A stretch of 7,395 bases of DNA. Source: Defluviicoccus sp. (GTDB taxonomy: Bacteria; Pseudomonadota; Alphaproteobacteria; MPNO01). The notes under the pieces were generated by a model. That model was not told the DNA's origin. It ran no database searches and saw only the letters and a program-made list of their open reading frames with translations. A program made the translations under genes and the position numbers. The stretch lies in contig JAPPHW010000165.1 of assembly GCA_028820945.1 (NCBI GenBank), forward strand, positions 1 to 7,395, in the 5' to 3' direction. This document shows, piece by piece, positions 1 to 5,233 of this stretch. Numbering within the stretch: the first letter of the stretch is position 1; every line of letters starts with the position of its first letter.

Positions 1-88
1 GCTCGTCGACGGTCAGCAGCAGCCCGGCTGCGTCGAGCGCTTCCAGATGTTCCTGCAAATCGGCATAGCCGCGGCTCGCGCCCGCCAT
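1..88 (-). CDS. UbiD-family decarboxylase, N-terminal fragment (runs off left edge)
   Basis: Only the first 29 codons are present. They begin with ATG at 88-86 and reach the window edge without a stop. The peptide contains YADLQEHLEALDAAGLLLTVDE. This matches the usual opening of UbiD-family enzymes, roughly a 'DLREFLEALEAAGELVRV' helix before the first strand. A good ribosome-binding site (GAGGAGAG) lies just upstream of the ATG. Family members are prenylated-FMN-dependent, reversible (de)carboxylases acting on aromatic or alpha,beta-unsaturated acids. None of the cofactor-binding or catalytic region is in view, so the call rests on the N-terminal pattern alone. The gene follows the cupin at 163-600 on the same strand after 74 bp, so co-transcription is plausible. 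It could be another protein with a similar opening helix. Confidence 0.55.
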   Translation of the reverse strand, partial: MAGASRGYADLQEHLEALDAAGLLLTVDE

Positions 89-162
89 ACGCGTCTCTCC
101 TCTCACCGCGGCGGACCGCGCCGCGCCAGCATGATGCCACCCCGCGCGCCGGCGGCCAATGC

Positions 163-600
163 TCAGCCGCCGGCGTCGACCAGCACGGCGGCGAAGCGGC
201 AGGGGCCGTCGCCGGTGTTGCGCCAGGCGTGGTTGGTTCCGCGCTGGACGAGGCAATCGCCGGGGCGGAGCGGGATCTCGGTGTCGTCGAGGACGAGGTT
301 CATCTCGCCTTCGATCATGACCACGTAATCGACGGTCGCCGTCCGGTGCATCTCGAGCTCCTGGTCGGGCTGGAGCTCGAGGACGCGGAAGATGGTTCCG
401 CCGCCGGCCGGCGGGCGGCCGACCCGTCGCGCGCCGGCGTCCTCGTTCCCCCGGTTGGGCGGGGTTTCGCCGTCGGTGGTCCAGATCAGCCGGGAATCGT
501 GGCCGTGACGCCGCGATGTCGCGTTGGTGGCGATATCGTCGATGATCGCCACCGATTTCCCAGTCCGGTCGTGACCGGTAACCACCCGCCTCACCTGCAT
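163..600 (-). CDS. Small single-domain cupin protein
   Basis: 145 residues from ATG at 600-598, preceded by a GGGAGG ribosome-binding site. The C-terminal half is a cupin_2-type beta-barrel. Residues 83-99 (EMHRTATVDYVVMIEGE) form the first cupin motif, and residues 113-127 (PGDCLVQRGTNHAWR) the second. H85 and H124 are the obvious metal-ligand candidates. The second histidine of the classical HxH motif is T87, and the usual glutamate is near D91, so the metal site is reduced compared with a textbook cupin. Residues 30-70 (about) are polar and Gly/Pro-rich, probably a loop or strand region before the barrel. Proteins of this 'MHRTxTxDY' type are common beside genes for catabolism of acids and aromatics, and most have no assigned reaction. 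It precedes the UbiD-like gene on the same strand and is divergent from the other cupin at 665. No specific substrate can be given. Confidence 0.85.
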   Translation of the reverse strand: MQVRRVVTGHDRTGKSVAIIDDIATNATSRRHGHDSRLIWTTDGETPPNRGNEDAGARRVGRPPAGGGTIFRVLELQPDQELEMHRTATVDYVVMIEGEMNLVLDDTEIPLRPGDCLVQRGTNHAWRNTGDGPCRFAAVLVDAGG

Positions 601-625
601 CGCTCGCCTCCCTCGCCACCCCGGC

Positions 626-631
626 TATAAT
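626..631 (+). promoter_or_regulatory. -10 box of a probable promoter for the cupin gene at 665
   Basis: A perfect TATAAT hexamer lies 33 bp before the ATG at 665, in the 64-bp gap between two divergent genes. In otherwise GC-rich DNA this stands out. No good -35 hexamer is visible at the expected distance (around 603-608, CTCGCC), so it would need an activator or an alternative sigma factor. The predicted transcript would have a short leader carrying a GGAGA ribosome-binding site. The opposite strand of the same box reads ATTATA and might also serve the minus-strand cupin, but that is weaker. Confidence 0.45.
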
Positions 632-664
632 GCGCGCCGACCCCATTTGCCCGGAGACCGGACC

Positions 665-1168
665 ATGGCCTACACGCTCGAACAGCTTGCCGCAGACTGC
701 CACGCGGCCATCGACGCCGACAATGGCCCCGGCGGCCGCGAGACGGTGCGCAGGCATGTCGAGACGGCGCTCAAGGACAAGGAATTCGTCGCCGCCCATT
801 TCAGTCCCGACAACACGACGCCCCGCAAAATTCTGTACGAGGACCCGGACCACGGGTTCTGCATCCTCGCCCACGTCTATGAGGGCGCGAAGGGCAGCAC
901 GCCGCACGACCACGGCCCGTCCTGGGCGATCTACGGCCAGGCGGAAGGCGTCACCGAGATGACCGAATGGCGCAAGCTGAAGGCGCCCGAGGGCGACGAG
1001 CCGGGCGTGGTGGAGGCGGTGCGGGTATACGACCTCGAGCCCGGCATGGCCGCCTGCTACAACGAGGGCGACCTCCATTCGCCGCGGCGCGAGGACACCA
1101 CCCGGCTGATCCGCATCGAGGGCGTCAACCTCGAAGGCATGAAGCGCGACCGCTACGTGGCTGCGTGA
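665..1168 (+). CDS. Cupin-fold protein with a three-histidine metal site, thiol-dioxygenase-like
   Basis: 167 residues. I take the ATG at 665 because a GGAGA motif sits at proper spacing before it and the protein reads naturally from MAYTLEQL. An in-frame start 18 bp earlier would overlap that motif. Residues 1-45 are helical. The cupin barrel follows, with motif one at 77-95 (G77...H81-D-H83...G95) and motif two at 126-143 (PGMAACYNEGDLHSPR, H138). H81, H83 and H138 would make the 3-His iron site seen in cysteine and 3-mercaptopropionate dioxygenases, and the size is close to theirs. The sequence around the HDH motif (HDHGPSWAIYGQAEG) is not that of characterised cysteine dioxygenases, so the reaction is open. 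Alternatives are a sugar/acid isomerase or a non-enzymatic cupin. It is the only plus-strand gene in this part of the window and is followed by a hairpin element. Confidence 0.85.
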   Translation: MAYTLEQLAADCHAAIDADNGPGGRETVRRHVETALKDKEFVAAHFSPDNTTPRKILYEDPDHGFCILAHVYEGAKGSTPHDHGPSWAIYGQAEGVTEMTEWRKLKAPEGDEPGVVEAVRVYDLEPGMAACYNEGDLHSPRREDTTRLIRIEGVNLEGMKRDRYVAA

Positions 1169-1204
1169 GCGGCATCGCGCCAACCGGGAAGTCTCCTGCT
1201 CCAA

Positions 1205-1329
1205 CTGGAGCCTATCTGCCTGAGTTGGAACCGCTTCATCCGTTTTCTTCCGTCATGGTCGGCCTTCTCCGACCATGACGGTGAGGAGACAGGGGTGGGG
1301 CGCTTCCATCTGAAACGGACAGGCTCTAG
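1205..1329. repeat. Composite foldback (palindromic) intergenic element, about 125 bp
   Basis: Two nested inverted repeats fill the gap between the cupin gene and vapC. The outer arms, 1205-1234 and the complement of 1300-1329, match at 22 of 30 positions without gaps by hand alignment. The inner arms, 1250-1262 and 1269-1281, are a perfect 13-bp inverted repeat around a 6-base loop. The right terminus (GGCTCTAG) overlaps the TAG stop of vapC at 1326-1328. From memory, both the outer end (type CATCTGAAACGGACAGGCTC) and a GTCATGGTCGG-type hairpin resemble dispersed intergenic repeats of alphaproteobacteria, comparable to the mosaic elements described in rhizobia. This identity is recalled, not searched. 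No coding capacity and no convincing target-site duplication are visible. Confidence 0.6.
1250..1281. repeat. Perfect 13-bp inverted repeat; strong hairpin, possible transcript end
   Basis: CCGTCATGGTCGG at 1250-1262 pairs perfectly with CCGACCATGACGG at 1269-1281 across the loop CCTTCT. It is the core of the larger foldback element. It lies between two convergent genes (plus-strand cupin ending at 1168, minus-strand vapC ending at 1326), where a bidirectional terminator would be useful. However, no T-run follows it on either strand: the TTTTCTT lies before it on plus and becomes A-rich after it on minus. It is therefore not a canonical intrinsic terminator. RNA 3'-end stabilisation is an equally good guess. 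Confidence 0.7.
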
Positions 1330-1757
1330 TGCAGCGGGTCGACCACGGTCAGGAAGGGGAACCGATGAAAGCCGGCATCCCGGGTACATATTTCGCTGAC
1401 CCCGTTCTCGCGCATCGCGACGGCGGTGTGCAGGTCGTGGAACACATTACCGCGCACGTCCGGTAGTTCCGCGAGGGTCTGTGCCAGCACGGATGCGTGA
1501 CGTGGCGTCGGCACCAGGATTTCGAAGCCCGGGGATTCGAGCAACGAGGAGAGGAAACCCCAGGCATCGTCCGGCTGCCGCGGCGTTACCGCGGCGCGCG
1601 GGTGGGTGGTCACTCTGAGAAACTCGTAACAAATGCTCCAGGTCAGGAACGCGGGCGCGGGGTCATCGCGGGCCTCCTGCACTTGGGCACGGCAACGATC
1701 ATGGAAAGGCGATAATTCGTCGACCGCGTAGATCAGGACGTTGGTGTCGAAGACCAG
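1326..1757 (-). CDS. vapC: VapC-type PIN-domain ribonuclease toxin with CTG in the start position
   Basis: 143 residues if read from CTG at 1757-1755. The N-terminus reads (L/M)VFDTNVLIYAVDE, the standard first PIN strand with D4 and N6. E45 (CYEFLRV), D108 (FHDLHTA) and D127 (TRDAGF) complete the acidic Mg2+ site of these tRNA/rRNA-cleaving endonucleases. The end (FPFLTVVDPL) is typical. No ATG, GTG or TTG is available: the antitoxin TGA stop is in the same frame, one codon (TCC) before the CTG. The first orthodox start is GTG at 1682-1680 (residue 26), which would remove D4 and half the domain's first fold unit. So the toxin starts at CTG by coupling to vapB, depends on stop readthrough, or has lost its start codon (ATG to CTG) and is silenced. 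The stop codon lies in the right end of the foldback repeat. Its partner is VapB at 1761-2000. Confidence 0.8.
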   Translation of the reverse strand: MVFDTNVLIYAVDELSPFHDRCRAQVQEARDDPAPAFLTWSICYEFLRVTTHPRAAVTPRQPDDAWGFLSSLLESPGFEILVPTPRHASVLAQTLAELPDVRGNVFHDLHTAVAMRENGVSEICTRDAGFHRFPFLTVVDPLH

Positions 1758-1760
1758 GGA

Positions 1761-2000
1761 TCAGTATCCGTCCATGAGCCGGTAGAGTTCATCCCGGTTT
1801 GCGATGTCGACCCGGTATCCCCCGCTTCGCCAAACCGGCAGCGGCGGCAATTTTTTCGCCTTGCCGTCACCGGGGTCCGGGGCGGGAAGGACGTGGCGCA
1901 GCCCGGCCTCGACGAGGGCGGACATGGTGGTCCCACGCCGCGCCGCTTCGACGCGCAGCTGTTTCAGCAGGGTCTCGTCGATGTTCAGCGTCGTCCTCAT
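1761..2000 (-). CDS. vapB: VapB-type ribbon-helix-helix antitoxin
   Basis: 79 residues from ATG at 2000-1998 (MRTTLNIDETLLKQL). The ribbon-helix-helix DNA-binding domain spans about residues 1-40: strand RTTLNID, helix ETLLKQLRVEAARRG, then TTMSALVEAGLRHVL. A proline/lysine linker follows, then the C-terminal toxin-binding tail LPVWRSGGYRVDIANRDELYRLMDGY, characteristic of VapB partners of PIN toxins. An alternative ATG at 2012-2010 adds MVVH. I prefer 2000 because family members begin MRTTL, and the -10-like box would put the transcript start almost at this codon. Neither ATG has a recognisable ribosome-binding site. VapB would neutralise VapC and repress its own promoter through the repeated half-sites around and upstream of the start. 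It sits three bases from the toxin reading frame and in the same frame. Confidence 0.88.
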   Translation of the reverse strand: MRTTLNIDETLLKQLRVEAARRGTTMSALVEAGLRHVLPAPDPGDGKAKKLPPLPVWRSGGYRVDIANRDELYRLMDGY

Positions 2001-2030
2001 ATGGACAACCATATTATCGATATGGCCATA
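1999..2030 (-). promoter_or_regulatory. vapBC promoter/operator with four TATGG half-sites
   Basis: Four half-sites alternate in orientation: ATATGG at 1999-2004, CCATAT at 2009-2014, ATATGG at 2020-2025 and CCATA at 2026-2030. The last two form the perfect palindrome TATGGCCATA. Successive dyad centres (about 2006, 2017 and 2025) are spaced close to one helical turn, as expected for cooperative binding of ribbon-helix-helix dimers. On the minus strand, TAATAT at 2016-2011 is a plausible -10 box inside the array, so binding would block transcription. No good -35 box is seen. A start site about seven bases past that box would lie within a few bases of the ATG at 2000, which suggests a leaderless or near-leaderless transcript. 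Confidence 0.6.
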
Positions 2031-2063
2031 AGTAAACCCTGGGTAGCATAAACGTGCCCCACC

Positions 2064-3308
2064 TCACCCCATTGCCAGCCGGACCAGCGTTTCCGCCAGA
2101 ACCCGCGCGCCGTCGGCGAGGTCCGAGGGGGTCGCGTTCTCCGCCTCGTTGTGGCTGATCCCCTTCTCGCAGGGAACGAAGATCATGCCGGTCGGGCAGA
2201 CGCGGCTGAGCTGGCGCGCATCGTGCCCGGCGCCCGAGAAGAGACGCATGTTGCCCAGCCCCAGATCGTTGGCGGCGGCTTCGATGGTATCGACCACCCC
2301 GTCGTCGAACCATATCGAGGACGCCTCGGCGATGGTCCATGTCTCGAACTCGCAGTCGAGCGACGCGCCCCGGCAAATCGCCGGAACCCCGGCTTCGAGC
2401 CGGGCCAGCGTATCGCTGTCGGGGTGGCGGATATCGATCGAGAACAACACTTCCGACGCCACCACGGAGGGCACGTTGGGTCGGATCTCCATCATGCCGA
2501 CGGTGAAACGGTGCTCCTCGTCGCGGTGCATGTTGCGCTGCAGCGCATCGATCATCCTCGCCGCTTCCCAGAGCGCGTCGCGCCGCGCCGATTTCGGCGT
2601 GGTGCCGGCATGCGATTCCTCGCCGGTCACGCGGACGCGCATCCGGCGGACCCCCTGGATTCCGGTCACGACGCCGATGGGCTTTCCCGCGCGCTCGAGC
2701 GCCGGCCCCTGCTCGATATGCGCCTCCACGAACGCGGCGACCGGAAAGCCGATATCCCGGCGTTCCGCGTGGGGCGTCGCGGCGAGGGCCCGGGGCAATT
2801 CGTCGGCGACGCTGGTGCCTCCGCGATCCGCGACCGCCAGGATTTCGTCGAGAGGGCGGAGACGGGCGAAGGCCTCCGATCCCATCATGCCGGGCGCGAA
2901 GCGCGATCCCTCCTCGTTGAGCCAGGCGACGACCTCGACCGGCCGCGCGGTCTCGATCCCCGCCTCGTCGAGCGCCTGGAGCGCCTCCAGCCCCGCGAGC
3001 ACGCCGAAGGCGCCGTCGAACTTGCCGCCGGTCGGCTGGCTGTCGATATGCGATCCGGTGAGTACGGGAGCCAGCGCGGGATCGGCCCCCTCGCGCCGGA
3101 TGAACAGGTTGGAGATGCCGTCGACCGACACCCGGTACCCGAGCTCTCCCGCCCACTCCGCGAGCAGGGCTCGGGCGCGCGCCTCCTCCTCGCTCAGCGC
3201 CTGCCGGTCGACGCCGCCCTTCGCGGTGGCGCCGATTTCGGCCAGCGTCATGTGGCGCTGCCAGAGCCGCGCCTCGTCGACCGCGGCGGCGGCTCCGGAC
3301 ACGGTCAC
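2064..3308 (-). CDS. M20-family hydantoinase/carbamoylase-type amidase (Zn-dependent amidohydrolase)
   Basis: 414 residues, the normal length for this family (N-carbamoyl-L-amino acid hydrolase, beta-ureidopropionase, allantoate amidohydrolase). The start is GTG at 3308-3306, overlapping the TGA of the upstream hydrolase as GTGA. The frame stays open further upstream, but that part is the antisense-like shadow of the hydrolase gene and has no family match. Metal-site motifs appear in order: GSHIDS (H87), GGKFDG (D98), NEEGSRF (E132/E133), HIEQGP (H197) and ISHNE (H386). HAGTTP (H233), DIRHP (R294) and GAGHDA (H362) belong to the lid/dimerisation domain and substrate pocket. These enzymes are cytoplasmic dimers using two Zn/Mn/Co ions to hydrolyse an N-carbamoyl or related amide bond, releasing CO2 and NH3 from carbamoyl substrates. 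The subfamily (AllC-like, carbamoylase or ureidopropionase) cannot be fixed by eye. It is the last gene of the operon, and translational coupling to the hydrolase is likely. Confidence 0.9.
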   Translation of the reverse strand: MTVSGAAAAVDEARLWQRHMTLAEIGATAKGGVDRQALSEEEARARALLAEWAGELGYRVSVDGISNLFIRREGADPALAPVLTGSHIDSQPTGGKFDGAFGVLAGLEALQALDEAGIETARPVEVVAWLNEEGSRFAPGMMGSEAFARLRPLDEILAVADRGGTSVADELPRALAATPHAERRDIGFPVAAFVEAHIEQGPALERAGKPIGVVTGIQGVRRMRVRVTGEESHAGTTPKSARRDALWEAARMIDALQRNMHRDEEHRFTVGMMEIRPNVPSVVASEVLFSIDIRHPDSDTLARLEAGVPAICRGASLDCEFETWTIAEASSIWFDDGVVDTIEAAANDLGLGNMRLFSGAGHDARQLSRVCPTGMIFVPCEKGISHNEAENATPSDLADGARVLAETLVRLAMG

Positions 3309-4204
3309 GAACCGGCTTGCTCGTCGTGAAAGCCCGACAGCAGCGCGGAGGCGCCCTGTTCGAACGGCCGCGCCGTCCAGCGCCCGGCCTCGACGGTAGC
3401 GAAGAAGTCGGCCAGCGCCCGGTTGAACAGCGCGGGCTCCTCGAGATTCACCGCATGGCCGGTCTTGGGCACGATCAGCAGGGCGGCGGTGGGGATGGTG
3501 CGCTTCAGGTAGATGCCGGGCTCGAGGCACCAGTCGTCCTCGTCGCCGGCGACGATCAGCGCGGGAACCGACATTTCCTTGAGCCCGCCTTCCAGATGCC
3601 AGAGCGAGGGGCGGAGCTTCTGGACGCCCCGCATCGTTCGCGCCGACCCCTCCGTCGAGTGTTCGGCGAGCTGGTCGCGGAACTCGGCCCAGCCGCGCGG
3701 GTCCTTCTGCTTGAGCTGGAGGCGGTAGGCGCCGTTGGCGTAGATCTCCGCGACCTCGGCCGCGCCCCGGTTCTCGTATTCGACCGCGATCGCTTCGGAA
3801 TCGAGCGCGTATTGCGCGCTCTCCTCGGGCTTGGCGCCGTAGCCGCAGGCGCCGATGACGATCGACCGCGCCATGTCGGCATATCGCAAACCGAAATGCA
3901 GTGCCGCGAACCCGCCCATCGACATGCCGACGACATGCGCCTTGTCGACTCCCGCGCCGCGCATGACGGCCGAAATGTCGTCCGCCGCGATGTCCTGCGA
4001 ATAAAATGCCTGGTCGTCGGGCACGTCGGACGGCGGATAGCCGCGCGCGTTGAAGGCGATGCAGCGGTAGCGCCGCGAGAAATACCGGATCTGCGTCTCC
4101 CAGCTTCGGCGGTCGCCCGCGAATTCGTGGACGAAGACGATCGGATCGCCGGTGCCGGTTTCCTCGTAGTAGAGCCTCGCTCCGTCCGCGTCGGCGAATG
4201 GCAT
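3305..4204 (-). CDS. Alpha/beta-fold hydrolase
   Basis: 299 residues from ATG at 4204-4202, with a strong GAGGGGAT ribosome-binding site in the 17-bp gap after the oxygenase gene. The core fold is complete. FVHEFAG (residues 24-30) is the HGFG-type oxyanion loop, with E27 in place of the usual glycine. GMSMGG (93-98) is the nucleophile elbow with S95. AGDEDDWC (219-226) carries the acid, probably D223, and KTGHAVN (247-253) supplies H250. Residues about 125-205 form the helical cap that shapes the substrate pocket. Family members of this size include enol-lactone hydrolases, carboxylesterases and C-C bond hydrolases. A lactone or ester step fits the operon, but the substrate is not evident. 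The last codon and stop overlap the GTG of the amidase by four bases, so the two are probably translated together. Confidence 0.9.
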   Translation of the reverse strand: MPFADADGARLYYEETGTGDPIVFVHEFAGDRRSWETQIRYFSRRYRCIAFNARGYPPSDVPDDQAFYSQDIAADDISAVMRGAGVDKAHVVGMSMGGFAALHFGLRYADMARSIVIGACGYGAKPEESAQYALDSEAIAVEYENRGAAEVAEIYANGAYRLQLKQKDPRGWAEFRDQLAEHSTEGSARTMRGVQKLRPSLWHLEGGLKEMSVPALIVAGDEDDWCLEPGIYLKRTIPTAALLIVPKTGHAVNLEEPALFNRALADFFATVEAGRWTARPFEQGASALLSGFHDEQAGS

Positions 4205-4221
4205 CGGCGTATCCCCTCGAT

Positions 4222-5223
4222 CTACTGCGCGTCGGGACCCGCGGTCGTCCGGGTCAGCTTGGCGCGGCGATACTGCCAGGCGACGACCGGCGGGTGTTTG
4301 GGCGGCTCGCCGGGGACGCGGCAGCTTTCGATGCATTCGATGACCGCGTCGTAGTTGGGCTGCACGAAGAAGGCGACCGATTGGCGCCGGGTGCGGCCCG
4401 AAGCGCCCGGTGGCGGGTTGACCACGCGGTGGAAGTTGGAAAGCCAGCGGTCGTTGGTCCAGGTCATCAGCAGGTCGCCGATATTGACCACGTAGGTGCC
4501 GGGCGGCGGCGAGACGTCGACCCATCGCCCGGAAAGATCGCGGACCTGGAGCCCGCCCGGCGCGTCGTCGACCATCAGCAGCGTATGGGAGCCGAAATCG
4601 GTGTGCGCGCCGCAACGGAGCTGCCCCTCCGCCGGAGGGGTGTCCTGTTCGGGATAGTCGATGGCGCGGAGAATCGATGCGTGGCGGTCGAAATGCCGCT
4701 GCAGGAAACCCTCCTCCAGGTCCAGCGCGCATTCGAAGATGGCGAGCAGGAGGACGTTCAACCCTTCGAGCGCCCCGTAATAGTTCCCTGCCGTCTCGGC
4801 GAGCCCGTCGACCTCTGTCGGCAGAATGTTGGGTTCGTAGGCGTACCCCGCCTCGGGATCGGAGAAATAGGGGTCGTCGCTCGGCATGTCGAACCGGCCG
4901 AAGCCGAAGGTTTCGCGCCAATCGGGCGGCGCCGTCCCGCCGGCCGATGCCGCGACGAAGTCCCGCCCGAAGGGCAGGTAGCCCCGGTTCTTGCTGTTCG
5001 CGGTGCCGACATATTTCGCCTTCACGGCATCGGGCAGATCGAAGAAGGCGGCCAGCCGGTCCCGGGTGTCGCGCATCAGCGCATCCGGCACGCCGTGCCC
5101 GGATACTGCGAAGAAGCCGATGGTCTCGACCGCTTCCGCGACCTCGCGCGCGATGCCCTTGCGCACGGAAATGTCGCCTTGCGCGAAACCCGAAATGTCT
5201 ATCAGCGGGACGCCGACGCTCAC
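4222..5223 (-). CDS. Isopenicillin-N-synthase-like 2-oxoglutarate/Fe(II) oxygenase
   Basis: 333 residues from GTG at 5223-5221, with an AGGGGGGA ribosome-binding site between it and the aminotransferase stop 10 bp upstream. Starting here gives VPLIDISGF, the standard opening of the family. An N-terminal DIOX_N region spans about residues 5-120 and includes GFFAVSGHGV (36-45). The double-stranded beta-helix follows, with Fe ligands H207 and D209 (AHTDFGSHTLL) and H265 (NFHRVVNP). R280 and S282 (RQS) would hold the 2-oxoglutarate carboxylate. The length is typical of bacterial members of the plant-type dioxygenase/IPNS superfamily, which hydroxylate, desaturate or cyclise small molecules. The arginine/serine pair favours a true 2-oxoglutarate user. 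Second gene of the operon, it probably acts on the product or substrate of the adjacent aminotransferase. A related oxygenase starts divergently at 6522. Confidence 0.92.
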   Translation of the reverse strand: MSVGVPLIDISGFAQGDISVRKGIAREVAEAVETIGFFAVSGHGVPDALMRDTRDRLAAFFDLPDAVKAKYVGTANSKNRGYLPFGRDFVAASAGGTAPPDWRETFGFGRFDMPSDDPYFSDPEAGYAYEPNILPTEVDGLAETAGNYYGALEGLNVLLLAIFECALDLEEGFLQRHFDRHASILRAIDYPEQDTPPAEGQLRCGAHTDFGSHTLLMVDDAPGGLQVRDLSGRWVDVSPPPGTYVVNIGDLLMTWTNDRWLSNFHRVVNPPPGASGRTRRQSVAFFVQPNYDAVIECIESCRVPGEPPKHPPVVAWQYRRAKLTRTTAGPDAQ

Positions 5224-5233
5224 CCTGTCCCCC

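Noticed and set aside
47..328. Small plus-strand frames at the left edge (also 229-630)
   Set aside because: They oppose the cupin and UbiD-like genes, lack motifs, and show the Arg/Pro/Ser-rich bias of shadow frames.
1250..1281. Canonical Rho-independent terminator for the cupin or vapC
   Set aside because: The hairpin is strong but neither strand has a T-run immediately after it, so it is reported as a repeat hairpin only.
1205..1329. Insertion sequence with a transposase
   Set aside because: The element is about 125 bp with no coding frame and no clear target-site duplication, so only a non-autonomous repeat can be supported.
2149..3399. Long plus-strand open frames opposite the amidase gene (also 2151-3329)
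   Set aside because: They are antisense to a well-supported M20 amidase, are Ser/Arg/Pro-rich without family motifs, and arise from high-GC codon use.
3309..3530. N-terminal extension of the amidase frame up to an ATG at 3530
   Set aside because: It overlaps the alpha/beta hydrolase coding region, reads as low-complexity Arg/Ala sequence, and the GTGA overlap at 3305-3308 gives a normal-length protein.
4205..4921. Upstream extension of the alpha/beta hydrolase frame to 4921
   Set aside because: It runs through the oxygenase gene in another frame; the ATG at 4204 has a strong ribosome-binding site and gives the normal family N-terminus.
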